Shown: piece after piece, positions 1 to 8,909 of the stretch
Layout of the letters: each line of letters starts with the position of its first letter
How positions within the stretch are numbered: the stretch's first letter is position 1
Source of the DNA: Pseudomonadales bacterium
GTDB lineage: Bacteria; Pseudomonadota; Gammaproteobacteria; Pseudomonadales; Azotimanducaceae
Direction of reading: 5' to 3'
Assembly (NCBI GenBank): GCA_007128525.1
Contig: SKXG01000348.1
Location: forward strand, 1 to 17,160
Length of the DNA: 17,160 bases
Program-made: the position numbers and the translations under genes
The notes under the pieces: model-generated
Databases searched by the model: none
Seen by the model: the letters and a program-made list of their open reading frames with translations, nothing else
What the model was told of the DNA's origin: nothing

Positions 1-937
1 CGCCGCGGATATCGCAGCCAATGCAGGTTTTGCCATGGGTGCGCGGACCGAGCGAGGCGGGATCGGGAAGCACCTTTTTGAGGAATTGGATGGGAGGGAT
101 TTTCACACCCCCGCCCAAATCGATCGGCTCGATGCTCGTCATGCCGACGTTCTGCAGCACTTCCAGGTGTTTGAGGTAGTTGGCTGAGAAGCTCATCCAG
201 AACTGTGCCTTCTCCAGGGTCGGGTAGTGCTTGACCAGCGACTCCAGTTCTTCGTGATACATGCGATAGATGTCGTAAGTGCCGACGTTCTCCGGACAGT
301 CGAACGGTTGCGAGTGACTCATCGCCGGTGTTTCCACAAACTGCCCGTTTTCCCAATGCCGGCAGGGCAGCGTCACTTCCCGAATGTTGATTTCCGGGTT
401 GAAGTTGGTGGCGAAGGGATAGCCGTGGTCACCGCCGTTGACATCGATGATGTCCAGCTGACGCAACTCATCAAGATAGTGCTTTGCCACGTAGGCGGTG
501 AAGACATTGGTGGCGCCCGGATCAAAGCCGCTGCCGAGCAATGCCATCAGGCCGGCTTTGCGGAACGCCTCCTGGTACTGCCACTGCCAGCTGTACTCAA
601 ATTTGGCGGTTTCGCGTGGCTCGTAGTTGGCCGTGTCCAGATAGTGCACGCCTGTCTTCAGACAGGCGTCCATGATGGCCAGATTCTGATAGGGCAGCGC
701 AACGTGAATGACCATGAAAGGTTTTTCCTGCTCCAGCAGGCGGGTCACGGCGTTTGCGTCTTCGGCATCAACCTCTACGGTTTTGATTGGCCGGTCGATG
801 CGTGCAGCGATCTCGTCACAGCGCGCCAGCGTCCGGCTTGCCAGGACGATCTCGTCAAACACCTCGGACAACTCGGCGCACTTGTGCGCGACCACGTTGC
901 CGACACCCCCTGCACCAAAAATGATCACTTTCGCCAC
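1..937 (-). CDS. Carboxynorspermidine/carboxyspermidine dehydrogenase (saccharopine dehydrogenase family), partial
   Basis: Seen: an open frame runs from a GTG at 937 to the left edge (312 codons, C-terminus missing). The GTG is chosen because AAGGAG lies 5 nt upstream and the protein then begins with a Rossmann dinucleotide-binding motif, VIIFGAGGVGN (residues 4-14). Later stretches match carboxynorspermidine dehydrogenase from memory: LASRT, ALPYQN, HYLDTANYEP, GFDPGATNVF, NGGDHGYPFATNFNPEINIRE, YHEELESLVKHYP, NVGMT and GKTCIGC. Known: this enzyme condenses putrescine or diaminopropane with aspartate semialdehyde, using NADPH, to carboxyspermidine or carboxynorspermidine; a decarboxylase (NspC) then gives the triamine. 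Inferred: its place 58 bp downstream of speA on the same strand suggests one operon and a role in spermidine synthesis. A different saccharopine-dehydrogenase paralogue is possible but less likely. The decarboxylase is not in the window and may lie to the left. Confidence 0.88.
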   Translation of the reverse strand, partial: MAKVIIFGAGGVGNVVAHKCAELSEVFDEIVLASRTLARCDEIAARIDRPIKTVEVDAEDANAVTRLLEQEKPFMVIHVALPYQNLAIMDACLKTGVHYLDTANYEPRETAKFEYSWQWQYQEAFRKAGLMALLGSGFDPGATNVFTAYVAKHYLDELRQLDIIDVNGGDHGYPFATNFNPEINIREVTLPCRHWENGQFVETPAMSHSQPFDCPENVGTYDIYRMYHEELESLVKHYPTLEKAQFWMSFSANYLKHLEVLQNVGMTSIEPIDLGGGVKIPPIQFLKKVLPDPASLGPRTHGKTCIGCDIRG

Positions 938-982
938 GGTCTCTCCTTGTGAATCCTGCAATAACTGGTGCGTTGACGAGTC

Positions 983-999
983 CTGATGCGCTGCATCAG
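983..999 (-). other. Hairpin spanning the speA stop codon
   Basis: Seen: a perfect inverted repeat, CTGATGC and GCATCAG, separated by 3 nt, covers the speA stop codon (996-998). In the minus-strand transcript it forms a 7-bp stem with a 3-nt loop, followed by a mixed sequence rather than a U-run. It is therefore not a standard intrinsic terminator. It could stabilise the upstream message or modulate the downstream dehydrogenase, whose own ribosome-binding site is about 40 nt further on. Confidence 0.4.
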
Positions 1000-2957
1000 C
1001 GCTCGAAATAGGTATAGCCGCGCAGGCTGGCGGAAAAAGCTTCCATCATCTGCTGCCGCATGGCCACCGAGATCCGGCCCGAGCGCACGGCCTGCTCGGC
1101 ACTGTTGCGGAAGCGTTCTAACATAGATTGTGGGTGGTATTCGACATAGCTCAGGACGTCGGCGATGCAGTCGCCGTAGAACTCCTTGATGAAGTCGAAG
1201 CTGCCGTCTTCATTTACGCGCACGCTGACGACGTTGGTATCCCCGAACAGGTTGTGCAGATCGCCCAGCGTTTCCTGATAGGCACCGACCAGGAACACGG
1301 CCAGATGGTATTCCTCGCCATCGCGCAGCGGATGCAGGGGCAGCGTGGTCATCTCGCCATTGGGATTGGCGAAGCGGTCGATCTTGCCGTCGCAGTCGCA
1401 GGTCAGATCCGCCAGTATCGCCTGCCGGACGGGTTTTTCGTTCAGACGTTCGATCGGCATGATCGGGAACAGCTGATCAATGGCCCAGATGTCAGGCAGC
1501 GATTGAAACACGCTGAAGTTGCCGTAGTAGGTGTCGCACAGCAGTTCCGGCAGCACTTCCAGCTCCGGCGAAATACGGCGGGCCTCCGGCAGCAGCCGTG
1601 CAATACGGTACAGCGTGGCCCGGTAGTAGCTGTCAGCCAGCGCGCGCTCGCGCAACGTCAGCTGGCCATGACGAAACAGCTCGTAGACTTCATCCCGATA
1701 GTAGATGGCGTCGTTCAGGCTCTCCTGCAGGTTCTGCGGCTTGACCTGTTCCAGCACGCTGGCGAGGTTGATCGTCAGCTCGGGTGCGTCCTCCGGCAGT
1801 TGGTCCGGCAGGCTTGTGGTTTCCGGCGAGCGCACATCCAGGATGTTGAACAGCAACAACGATGAGTAGGCAACTGTGGCGCGGCCGGATTCGGTGATCA
1901 GTACCGGGTGCGCAACTTCCTGCGGGTCCAGCGTCTCGGCCACGGTCTCGATAATGTCGATGCAGTACTCATCGAGCTTGTAGTTCATGCTGTGCGTGCT
2001 ATTGGTTGCCGTGCCGTCGTAGTCCACGCCCAGGCCACCGCCGAGGTCCAGAAAGCCCATCGGCGCGCCTTCCTCAACCAGGTTGACGTAGTAGCGGCAG
2101 GCTTCCAGCACGCCGAGGCGGATGTTCCGGATGTTCGGGATCTGCGAGCCCAGGTGCACGTGCAGCAGTTGCAGGCAGTCGAGCATGTCGGCGGCTTTGA
2201 GCAGGTCGATGATCTCGATCAGCTGTGCCGGGGTCAGGCCGAAGATACTTTGTTCGCCGCTGTCGGCGGCCCAGTGGCCATCCACCTTGGCAGAGAGCTT
2301 CATGCGCACGCCAATCAGGGGCCGGATGCCGAGCGCCCGACTGCGCTCGATAATGATGGGTACTTCTGCAGGGGTTTCCGCGACGAAAAAGCAGCGCCGG
2401 CCCATCTGTATGGCGTACAGGCCAAGTTCGATAAATTCGGCATCCTTGTAGCCGTTGCAGATGATCAGGCTGTCGTTGTCCCGCAGTTGCGACAGCGCGA
2501 TGATCAGCTCGGCCTTGCTGCCGGCTTCCAGGCCATGATTGTAACGGGCGCCAAAAGAGGCAATCTCGTCAATGACGTGGAACTGCTGGTTGACCTTGAT
2601 CGGAAATACGCCGCGGTAGTGGTTCTGGTAGCCGGCCTTGTCGATGGCGCGGGCAAAGGCGTCGTTGAGCAACGAAATCCGATGGTCAAGCAGGTTCTCA
2701 ATGCGCAGCACCACAGGCATTTCCAGGCCGCGGGCCTTCATGCCGGCGACGATGTCCATCAGCGGCACGCGCACTTTGCGGTCTGCGAACGGCACCGAGA
2801 CACAAACCTGGCCATCAGCCGTCACGTCGAAGTAGTCGGCGCCCCACTCGCGAATACCGTACAGCTCGGCGCTCGCCTCAGGGGACCACTCGTCCAGACC
2901 AAGGCGTTGCAGCGGTGTCATTGGCGGCAGGCTGGGTCTTGTGGGTGAGGCATTCAT
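996..2957 (-). CDS. speA: Biosynthetic arginine decarboxylase
   Basis: It decarboxylates arginine to agmatine using PLP, the first step of agmatine-dependent putrescine synthesis. Seen: 653 aa, close to the usual SpeA length of about 630-660. The PLP-binding lysine is K121 in GVFPIKVNQQ. HVHLGSQ (267-273), GGGLGVDYDG (307-316) and TESGRA (355-360) form the fold-III barrel sites. The C-terminal part has CDTYYGNFSVFQS (474-486), DLTCDCDG (517-524, with the likely active-site cysteine C520) and GAYQETLGDLHNLFGD (558-573). The start at 2957 has AGGAG 11 nt upstream, a slightly long spacing. It is followed on the same strand by the carboxynorspermidine dehydrogenase gene. It is divergent from the esterase, with 281 bp between them, where I see no convincing promoter. 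No frameshift or missing key residue is seen. Confidence 0.97.
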   Translation of the reverse strand: MNASPTRPSLPPMTPLQRLGLDEWSPEASAELYGIREWGADYFDVTADGQVCVSVPFADRKVRVPLMDIVAGMKARGLEMPVVLRIENLLDHRISLLNDAFARAIDKAGYQNHYRGVFPIKVNQQFHVIDEIASFGARYNHGLEAGSKAELIIALSQLRDNDSLIICNGYKDAEFIELGLYAIQMGRRCFFVAETPAEVPIIIERSRALGIRPLIGVRMKLSAKVDGHWAADSGEQSIFGLTPAQLIEIIDLLKAADMLDCLQLLHVHLGSQIPNIRNIRLGVLEACRYYVNLVEEGAPMGFLDLGGGLGVDYDGTATNSTHSMNYKLDEYCIDIIETVAETLDPQEVAHPVLITESGRATVAYSSLLLFNILDVRSPETTSLPDQLPEDAPELTINLASVLEQVKPQNLQESLNDAIYYRDEVYELFRHGQLTLRERALADSYYRATLYRIARLLPEARRISPELEVLPELLCDTYYGNFSVFQSLPDIWAIDQLFPIMPIERLNEKPVRQAILADLTCDCDGKIDRFANPNGEMTTLPLHPLRDGEEYHLAVFLVGAYQETLGDLHNLFGDTNVVSVRVNEDGSFDFIKEFYGDCIADVLSYVEYHPQSMLERFRNSAEQAVRSGRISVAMRQQMMEAFSASLRGYTYFER

Positions 2958-3197
2958 CGTCTGTGCTGCTCCTGTCGGTGTTCTAGGCTGGCCCGCCAGG
3001 GACGGCTTCCCGTTGTAGAGCGGTGCCGTATCAGCGGCCGCTCAGCATCCTGCTGGGTCGAGCCTGCGGATTGTGCGGATTTTGGCGAGCAAGGGAAGGG
3101 CGGGCTAAGGATTTTTTACCCAGTCTGATCTTCGCCAAGGTGCTGTGCCCGGACGTGCGAGCCGTGCATTATTGCGCCTCGGTGAACCAAATAATAA

Positions 3198-3207
3198 CAG
3201 GCGCCTG
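3198..3207. other. 10-bp perfect palindrome upstream of the esterase
   Basis: CAGGCGCCTG is a perfect palindrome about 30 nt upstream of the esterase start, just after an AT-rich patch (AAATAATAA) in the 281-bp divergent region with speA. It could be a regulator half-site pair or a small hairpin. In GC-rich DNA a 10-bp palindrome is not strong evidence by itself. Confidence 0.2.
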
Positions 3208-3238
3208 CCTGGCGTCGTGGAGACAGGAGCGCATGAGT

Positions 3239-4930
3239 ATGCATGGTACATGGATTGATCGCGGATTGGCGTTGCGGCGAGGCGCCGCGACAGCCGCCGT
3301 TCTGCTGGCTTTGCTGGGTTTGTCCGGCTGTTCGCCGCAGGAGACCGAGACTGCAGAAGCCGAGACTTCAGAGACCGCGGCGGCCGCGAACGATGACCGC
3401 CTGCTGGCACAGACACAGGCCGGCACCCTGGAGGGCTTCCGACAGGATGGCGTGGTCAAGTTCAAGGGCGTGCACTACGGGGCTTCCACAGCGGACAGTG
3501 GCCGCTTTCTGCCACCGCAGCCCGTTCCGGCCTGGGAGGGTGTTCGCGACGCCTCTGAATTTGGGCCGATCTGCCCACAGACCGGCATCGTGGCCACCGG
3601 CGCCGACGACAGTTATGTCGTGGGGCCGATTCCGGAGCTGCCACAAAGCGAGGACTGCCTGGTCCTGAATGTCTGGACGCCGGCGCTGGACGGGCAGCGT
3701 CCAGTGATGGTCTGGCTGCACGGCCGGGGCTTTCGTGAAGGGGCGGGCTCGGAAGGCTGGTATGACGGAACCGGGCTCGCCCGCCATGGCGACGTGGTGA
3801 CCATTACGCTGAACCATCGACTGAACGGTTTTGGTTATCTGCACCTGGGCGGCCTGGGTGGCGAGCAGTTCGAGAACTCCGGGGTTGCCGGGATGCTGGA
3901 CATTGTCCTGGCGCTTGAGTGGGTGCGCGACAACATCGAGGCCTTTGGCGGTGACCCGGACAATGTGACCATCTTCGGTGAGTCCGGCGGTGGCTTCAAA
4001 GTCAGCACGCTGATGGCCATGCCGGAAGCCGAAGGCCTGTTCCACAAGGCCATCATTCAGAGCGGGGCGGCGTTGACCTCTATGGCGCCAGAGGTGGCCG
4101 ATGCCAATGCCAGGCTGTTGCTGGCCGAGCTGGGTCTTGAGACAGATCAACTGGAAGCGCTGCAGTCGGTGCCCTTCGAGGAGATCAGCGAAGCGATCGT
4201 CGCCATCGAGCGGCGGCAGGAAGGAGGGATGCCCGGTTCACGGGATGGATTCGGCTTTGCGCCAGTGGTGGGCAGCAGCGCGTTTCCGCACCATCCATTC
4301 GAGCCGCAGCCGTCGCCGCATGCGCATGACGTTGCGGTAATGATTGGCACGACGCTGCACGAGATGACACTGCTGTCGCTGGGCGATCCGCATCGCGGTG
4401 ATTTGAGCGAGTCTGAGTTGCAGGCGCGGATGACGCAGATGATTGGCGAGGAGCCGACTGCGGAACTGCTGGAGATCTACCGTGCGGACTTTCCCGACGC
4501 AACGCCCTGGGATCTGTACATCGCCTTTCTCAGTGATCGGGTGTTCCGGATTCCGTCCATTCGGCTGGCCGAGCGCCAGTCTGCAGTAAGCGAGCAGCCC
4601 GTGTACAAGTACCTGTTCACCTGGGAATCCGACTTCGGCGACCCGCCGATGCGCGCCGCCCATGCGCTGGAGATTCCGTTTGTATTCGGTACGGCGGACG
4701 TGGTGCCGCTGACCGGCAGCCGTCCGGGCCAGGATGCGCTGACGCGTATGGTTCAGGGTGCCTGGGCGGCCTTTGCTCATCATGGCAGCCCCGGTCACGC
4801 CGATCTGCCCGAATGGGCGCCCTACGACACGGATGCCCGATTCACGATGATCTTGGACGTACCGAGCTGGCCGAGTGAAGATCCGCTGGGTGCGGCCAGG
4901 GCAGCCTGGGAGACCATACCGCTGGACTAG
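3239..4930 (+). CDS. Lipoprotein type-B carboxylesterase (para-nitrobenzyl esterase-like)
   Basis: An alpha/beta-hydrolase that probably cleaves carboxylic esters outside the cytoplasm. Start: AGGAG at 3225-3229 is 9 nt from the ATG at 3239 but only 3 nt from an in-frame ATG at 3233, so 3239 is preferred (563 aa; 565 from 3233). Residues 1-31 form a lipoprotein signal peptide: arginines, a hydrophobic run, then the lipobox LSGC with Cys31. A low-complexity Glu/Thr/Ala linker follows. Catalytic residues by family pattern: Ser249 in GESGGG, Glu375 in TTLHEMTLL, His475 in AHALEIPFVFG. SEDCLVLNVW (about 137-146) and NHRLNGFGYLHL (192-203) are typical. Odd: the oxyanion-hole motif, usually HGGGF, reads HGRGF (161-165). 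The gene stands alone and ends at a strong terminator. The natural substrate cannot be told from sequence. Confidence 0.92.
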   Translation: MHGTWIDRGLALRRGAATAAVLLALLGLSGCSPQETETAEAETSETAAAANDDRLLAQTQAGTLEGFRQDGVVKFKGVHYGASTADSGRFLPPQPVPAWEGVRDASEFGPICPQTGIVATGADDSYVVGPIPELPQSEDCLVLNVWTPALDGQRPVMVWLHGRGFREGAGSEGWYDGTGLARHGDVVTITLNHRLNGFGYLHLGGLGGEQFENSGVAGMLDIVLALEWVRDNIEAFGGDPDNVTIFGESGGGFKVSTLMAMPEAEGLFHKAIIQSGAALTSMAPEVADANARLLLAELGLETDQLEALQSVPFEEISEAIVAIERRQEGGMPGSRDGFGFAPVVGSSAFPHHPFEPQPSPHAHDVAVMIGTTLHEMTLLSLGDPHRGDLSESELQARMTQMIGEEPTAELLEIYRADFPDATPWDLYIAFLSDRVFRIPSIRLAERQSAVSEQPVYKYLFTWESDFGDPPMRAAHALEIPFVFGTADVVPLTGSRPGQDALTRMVQGAWAAFAHHGSPGHADLPEWAPYDTDARFTMILDVPSWPSEDPLGAARAAWETIPLD

Positions 4931-4931
4931 C

Positions 4932-5046
4932 CGGCTGTTGAAAAACGGGGATGAGGTAAGCGACGGAATTTTGCGCGTGGTGCGTAAATTCAGATGCGAT
5001 TCTCTAGGAATTTGAGCCCCACATCTAACCTCTCCCCGTGGGCTCA
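4932..5046 (+). other. Structured 3' region behind the esterase
   Basis: Two inverted repeats lie between the esterase stop and its terminator. ACGGGGATGAGGT (4945-4957) pairs with ACCTCTCCCCGT (5028-5039) with a single bulged T. GAGCCCCAC (5014-5022) pairs with GTGGGCTC (5038-5045) with a single bulged C. The two stems share bases 5038-5039 and so would compete. The stretch begins GGCTGTTGAAAAAC, a kind of sequence that can mark the end of a mobile repeat, but no transposase or matching right end is visible. No credible ORF lies here. It may be a structured 3' UTR, a small RNA or a dispersed repeat. Confidence 0.4.
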
Positions 5047-5074
5047 GGGCGGCCAATGGCCGCCCTCTTTGTTT
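5047..5074 (+). terminator. Rho-independent terminator of the esterase gene
   Basis: Arms GGGCGGCC (5047-5054) and GGCCGCCC (5058-5065) form a perfect 8-bp stem with a 3-nt AAT loop, followed by TCTTTGTTT. The T-rich tail lies only on the plus-strand side, so it should end plus-strand transcription from the esterase and not the minus-strand ABC operon, whose last gene stops at 5151. Confidence 0.75.
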
Positions 5075-5118
5075 ATTCCGAGTGGTTTATGGCGTGGTGA
5101 TGTCTTTGGCGTGGCTTT

Positions 5119-5147
5119 GCTCGCCGGGGCAGGTCGCTCGCCGGGGC
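5119..5147. repeat. Short direct repeat GCTCGCCGGGGC, two copies
   Basis: Two exact 12-bp copies at 5119-5130 and 5136-5147 (17-bp period) lie just past the stop codon of the last ABC-transporter gene. There is no hairpin with a U-run on the minus strand here, so termination of the ABC operon is not explained by it. Confidence 0.35.
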
Positions 5148-5150
5148 GCG

Positions 5151-6159
5151 TCAGTCGTACAGGTGGCAGGCGATCAGGCGGCCATCATCGCGCGGTCTGA
5201 GCGCGGGCGTCTCCGTTTTGCACTCCGGCATGACTTTCGGGCAACGCGGATGGAAGTGGCAGCCGGATGGCGGGTTGCGCACGCTGGGAACTTCACCGGT
5301 GACAATCTGCTGTGGCCGGGACGCTTCAATCACCGGATTGGCGACGGGTACAGCGGCCAGCAGGGCCTCGGTGTACGGATGCCGGGGTGTGTCGAACAGT
5401 GGGTCGCGATCGGCAATTTCGACGATGCGTCCCAGATACATGACGGCCACACGGTTGCTGATGTGGCGCACCACGGACAGGTCGTGCGCGATGAACAGGT
5501 AGGTCAGCCCGAGCTGTTCCTGCAGGTCCATCATCAGGTTGACCACCTGCGCCTGAATGGATACGTCGAGCGCGGATACCGGCTCATCGCAGATTAACAG
5601 GCTGGGATCCAGGGCCAGAGACCGGGCGATACCGATGCGCTGACGCTGGCCGCCGGAGAATTCGTGTGGATAGCGATCGGCCATGTCCGGCAACAGACCC
5701 ACCAGTGCCATCAGCTCACGAACCCGTGCCTTGTACTTGACCTTGTCGCCGGCCAGACCGTGGACCACCAGCGGCTCGCCGATGATGTCACGGACCCGCA
5801 TGCGTGGGTTCAGTGACCCGAACGGATCCTGGTAGACCATTTGCATGCGGCGCCGAATCGGCCGCATCTGGGCCTGGCTGTAGTGGGTGATATCGACGCC
5901 TTCGAACAGGATCCGGCCGGCGGTCACGGGCTGCATGCGCAGCGCGGCCAGTGCGGTGGTCGACTTGCCGCAGCCGCTCTCGCCAACCAGGCTGAACGTC
6001 TCGCCGCGGCGCAGGCTGAAGGAGACGCCATCGACGGCCTTGATGCTGCCGACCTGGCGATTCAACAGACCTTCGGTGACCGGAAAGTGCACTTTCAGGT
6101 CGTCGACCTGCATCAGTGTCTCGTCAGCCGGATCGGCGTGCGGCATCTCGGTAGCGGCG

Positions 6160-6167
<8 letters not shown>
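5151..6167 (-). CDS. Peptide ABC transporter ATP-binding protein, DppF/OppF type
   Basis: One of two ATPases that power a dipeptide/oligopeptide importer at the inner membrane. Seen: 338 aa; Walker [10 protein letters not shown] (62-70), Q-loop around [10 protein letters not shown] (112-121), signature FSGGQ (170-174, Phe in place of the usual Leu), Walker B LLICDE (190-195), H-loop His228. The C-terminal oligopeptide-transporter extension has HPYTEALL (263-270) and four cysteines (303, 309, 316, 334) in the pattern that holds an Fe-S cluster in characterised DppD/DppF proteins. The start ATG sits 8 nt inside the preceding ATPase gene, so translation is probably coupled. It is the last gene of the five-gene operon. 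Substrate is inferred from family only; nickel or other small ligands cannot be excluded. Confidence 0.93.
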
Positions 6168-7148
<981 letters not shown>

Positions 7149-7152
<4 letters not shown>

Positions 7153-8909
7153 TCGAACCCCAGGTCCCGTTTCAATTCGTGATCGATCCACATGCGAGCG
7201 TAAATCGGTCCCGGCCGCACCGCGCCCACACGCAGCTCTCCTGCATAGTTGCGGACCCAGGGCCACCAGGCCGTGTAGAGATACTCGGTCGGCAGCCAGA
7301 TGTAGGGCGCCTGATCCAGAATCTCGACGGTCATCTCCCGAATCATCTCGATGCGGGTGTCTTCATCACGCGTGCGATAGACCTCAGCCATGCGGCGGTC
7401 GAAATCCGGATCCGAGTACATGGACGGGTTCCAGGTCTGGTCGGTGACGAAGCTCTTGCGCAGCGTGGTTGTCGGGTTCACATGGCCGCTGCCCATCAGA
7501 TAGCCGGGCGTGTGCGTGCGGGTTGTCATCGACGACAGGAACGCACCATATTCCATTGGCTGGATGCGGATGCGTACACCGACGTCCTTCAGATAATTCT
7601 CCAGCAGTGGCACCAGATCCATGTTGGTGGGGCTGCACGAACACACCTGCACACGAAACTCGAAGCCATCCGGATAGCCGGCTTCGGCGAGCAGCTGCCG
7701 GGCTTTCTCGGGGTTGTAGTCGAACAGCTCCTGGACCGATTCGGGCATTTCTTCCAGCGGCTGGAAGTAATCGCCATAGTCCGGGTGCTGCGGGTAGGCC
7801 ATCAGTTCGGCATGGCCACCGTAGAAGGTCTCGACGATCTCTCGCTGGTTGACTGCCAGGTTCAGCGCACGCCGGACGCGGACGTCACCGAAGGGCTCGC
7901 GGTCGAGGCGCAGCGCCATGAAGTTGCCGCCGTTGCTGAGCCAGCGAGACCATTGCAGTTCCGGTGTGGTCTCCTGCAGATAATCAACGGCGATCCAGCG
8001 GATGGATTCCAGTATGTCGAGCCGGGCCGTGCGCAGCGCTGCCAGATAGGTGGCTTCATCCTTGATGATGCGGTAGATGACGCGATCGACGAACGGGATC
8101 TCGTATTCGACGCCGTCAACGCTTTCGGTATCCCAGTAGTCATCGATGCGCTCGTGCACCTGGGAGTTGGCCTGTATATAGCGTGTCAGCCGGAATGGCC
8201 CGGTGCCGGTCACGTTGCGCCAGTTGCGCCGGTCTATATCGGCTGTTTCGCGCGGCACGATACTCGAGTAATAGCCGTAGCCGAAACGGTACATCCATTC
8301 GGCGTTGTATTCGTTGAAATGGAAGACGACTGTGTGGCTGTCTCTGGCCTCGACCGTATCGATGTGGTCGAAGTAGGTCGGGATCTTGCGCGGGCTGTCG
8401 CGCAACAGCTCATAGGTGAAAACGACATCCTCGGCATCAAGTTCGCGCGCAGCCATCACGCCGGGTTTGTCATGGAACATGACGTTACGGCGCAGATTGA
8501 TCACCACCGTCAGGTCGTCTTCCCAGTGCCAGGACTCGGCCAGCTCGCCACGTATGCCGTCGCTCGGCAGATAGGCATCGGCAAGGAACGGAAACGGGCC
8601 ACCGCGGCTGACCGCCAGGTCGAGGTCGCCGGCGAACAGTTGCTCGCGGATCATGCCGGCGTCGTGCGGACTCTTCCAGGTCCAGTCGGCGGGGTCCCAG
8701 GACAGTGCAGACAGCGTGATGCTGACGGTGCCAATGTTCAGGTCACCACCGTATTGCGGCACAGTGCGCTGCTCACTGGATTCGATGGCCTCACGCCATT
8801 CCGCTTCGGCTTCCGAACAACCACTGCTCAGCAGCAGGCTGGCGCAGACGGCACCTGCCAGCAGACTTCGCATAACCGGATTGCCAATCTTCTTCAGTGC
8901 TGTGCTCAT
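7149..8909 (-). CDS. Peptide-type substrate-binding lipoprotein (SBP family 5)
   Basis: The extracytoplasmic binding protein that captures the substrate for the importer. Seen: 586 aa; lysines at 6-7, hydrophobic segment and a lipobox ending in Cys31 (LSSGC) predict a lipidated, membrane-anchored form. The body matches the DppA/OppA fold: GGDLNIG near the mature start, GELAESWHWEDDLTVVINLR, AEDVVFTYELL, GTGPFRLTRY, VRRALNLAVNQREIV, NPEKARQLLAEAGYPDGFEF and YLKDVGVRIRIQPMEYGAFL. A CSCS patch occurs where the family usually has a polar stretch before the LLENYLKDVGV helix. The start overlaps the permease C stop and the end overlaps the ATPase D start, each as ATGA. It is third in the operon rather than first. 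GAGG 6 nt before the ATG gives it a good ribosome-binding site. The exact ligand is unknown. Confidence 0.93.

Noticed and set aside
227..952. 241-codon plus-strand frame at the left edge
   Set aside because: Antisense to the carboxynorspermidine dehydrogenase, whose GTG start and strong ribosome-binding site explain the region.
3023..3238. N-terminal extension of the esterase from an ATG at 3023
   Set aside because: The extension has no ribosome-binding site and would bury the lipoprotein signal peptide; the ATG at 3239 has AGGAG at good spacing.
4932..4945. Insertion-sequence end (GGCTGTTGAAAAAC)
   Set aside because: No matching opposite end, target duplication or transposase fragment is visible; kept only as a possible explanation for the structured region.
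4994..5200. 68-codon plus-strand frame across the esterase terminator
   Set aside because: It reads through an intrinsic terminator and into the 3' end of the opposing ATPase gene, with no ribosome-binding site.
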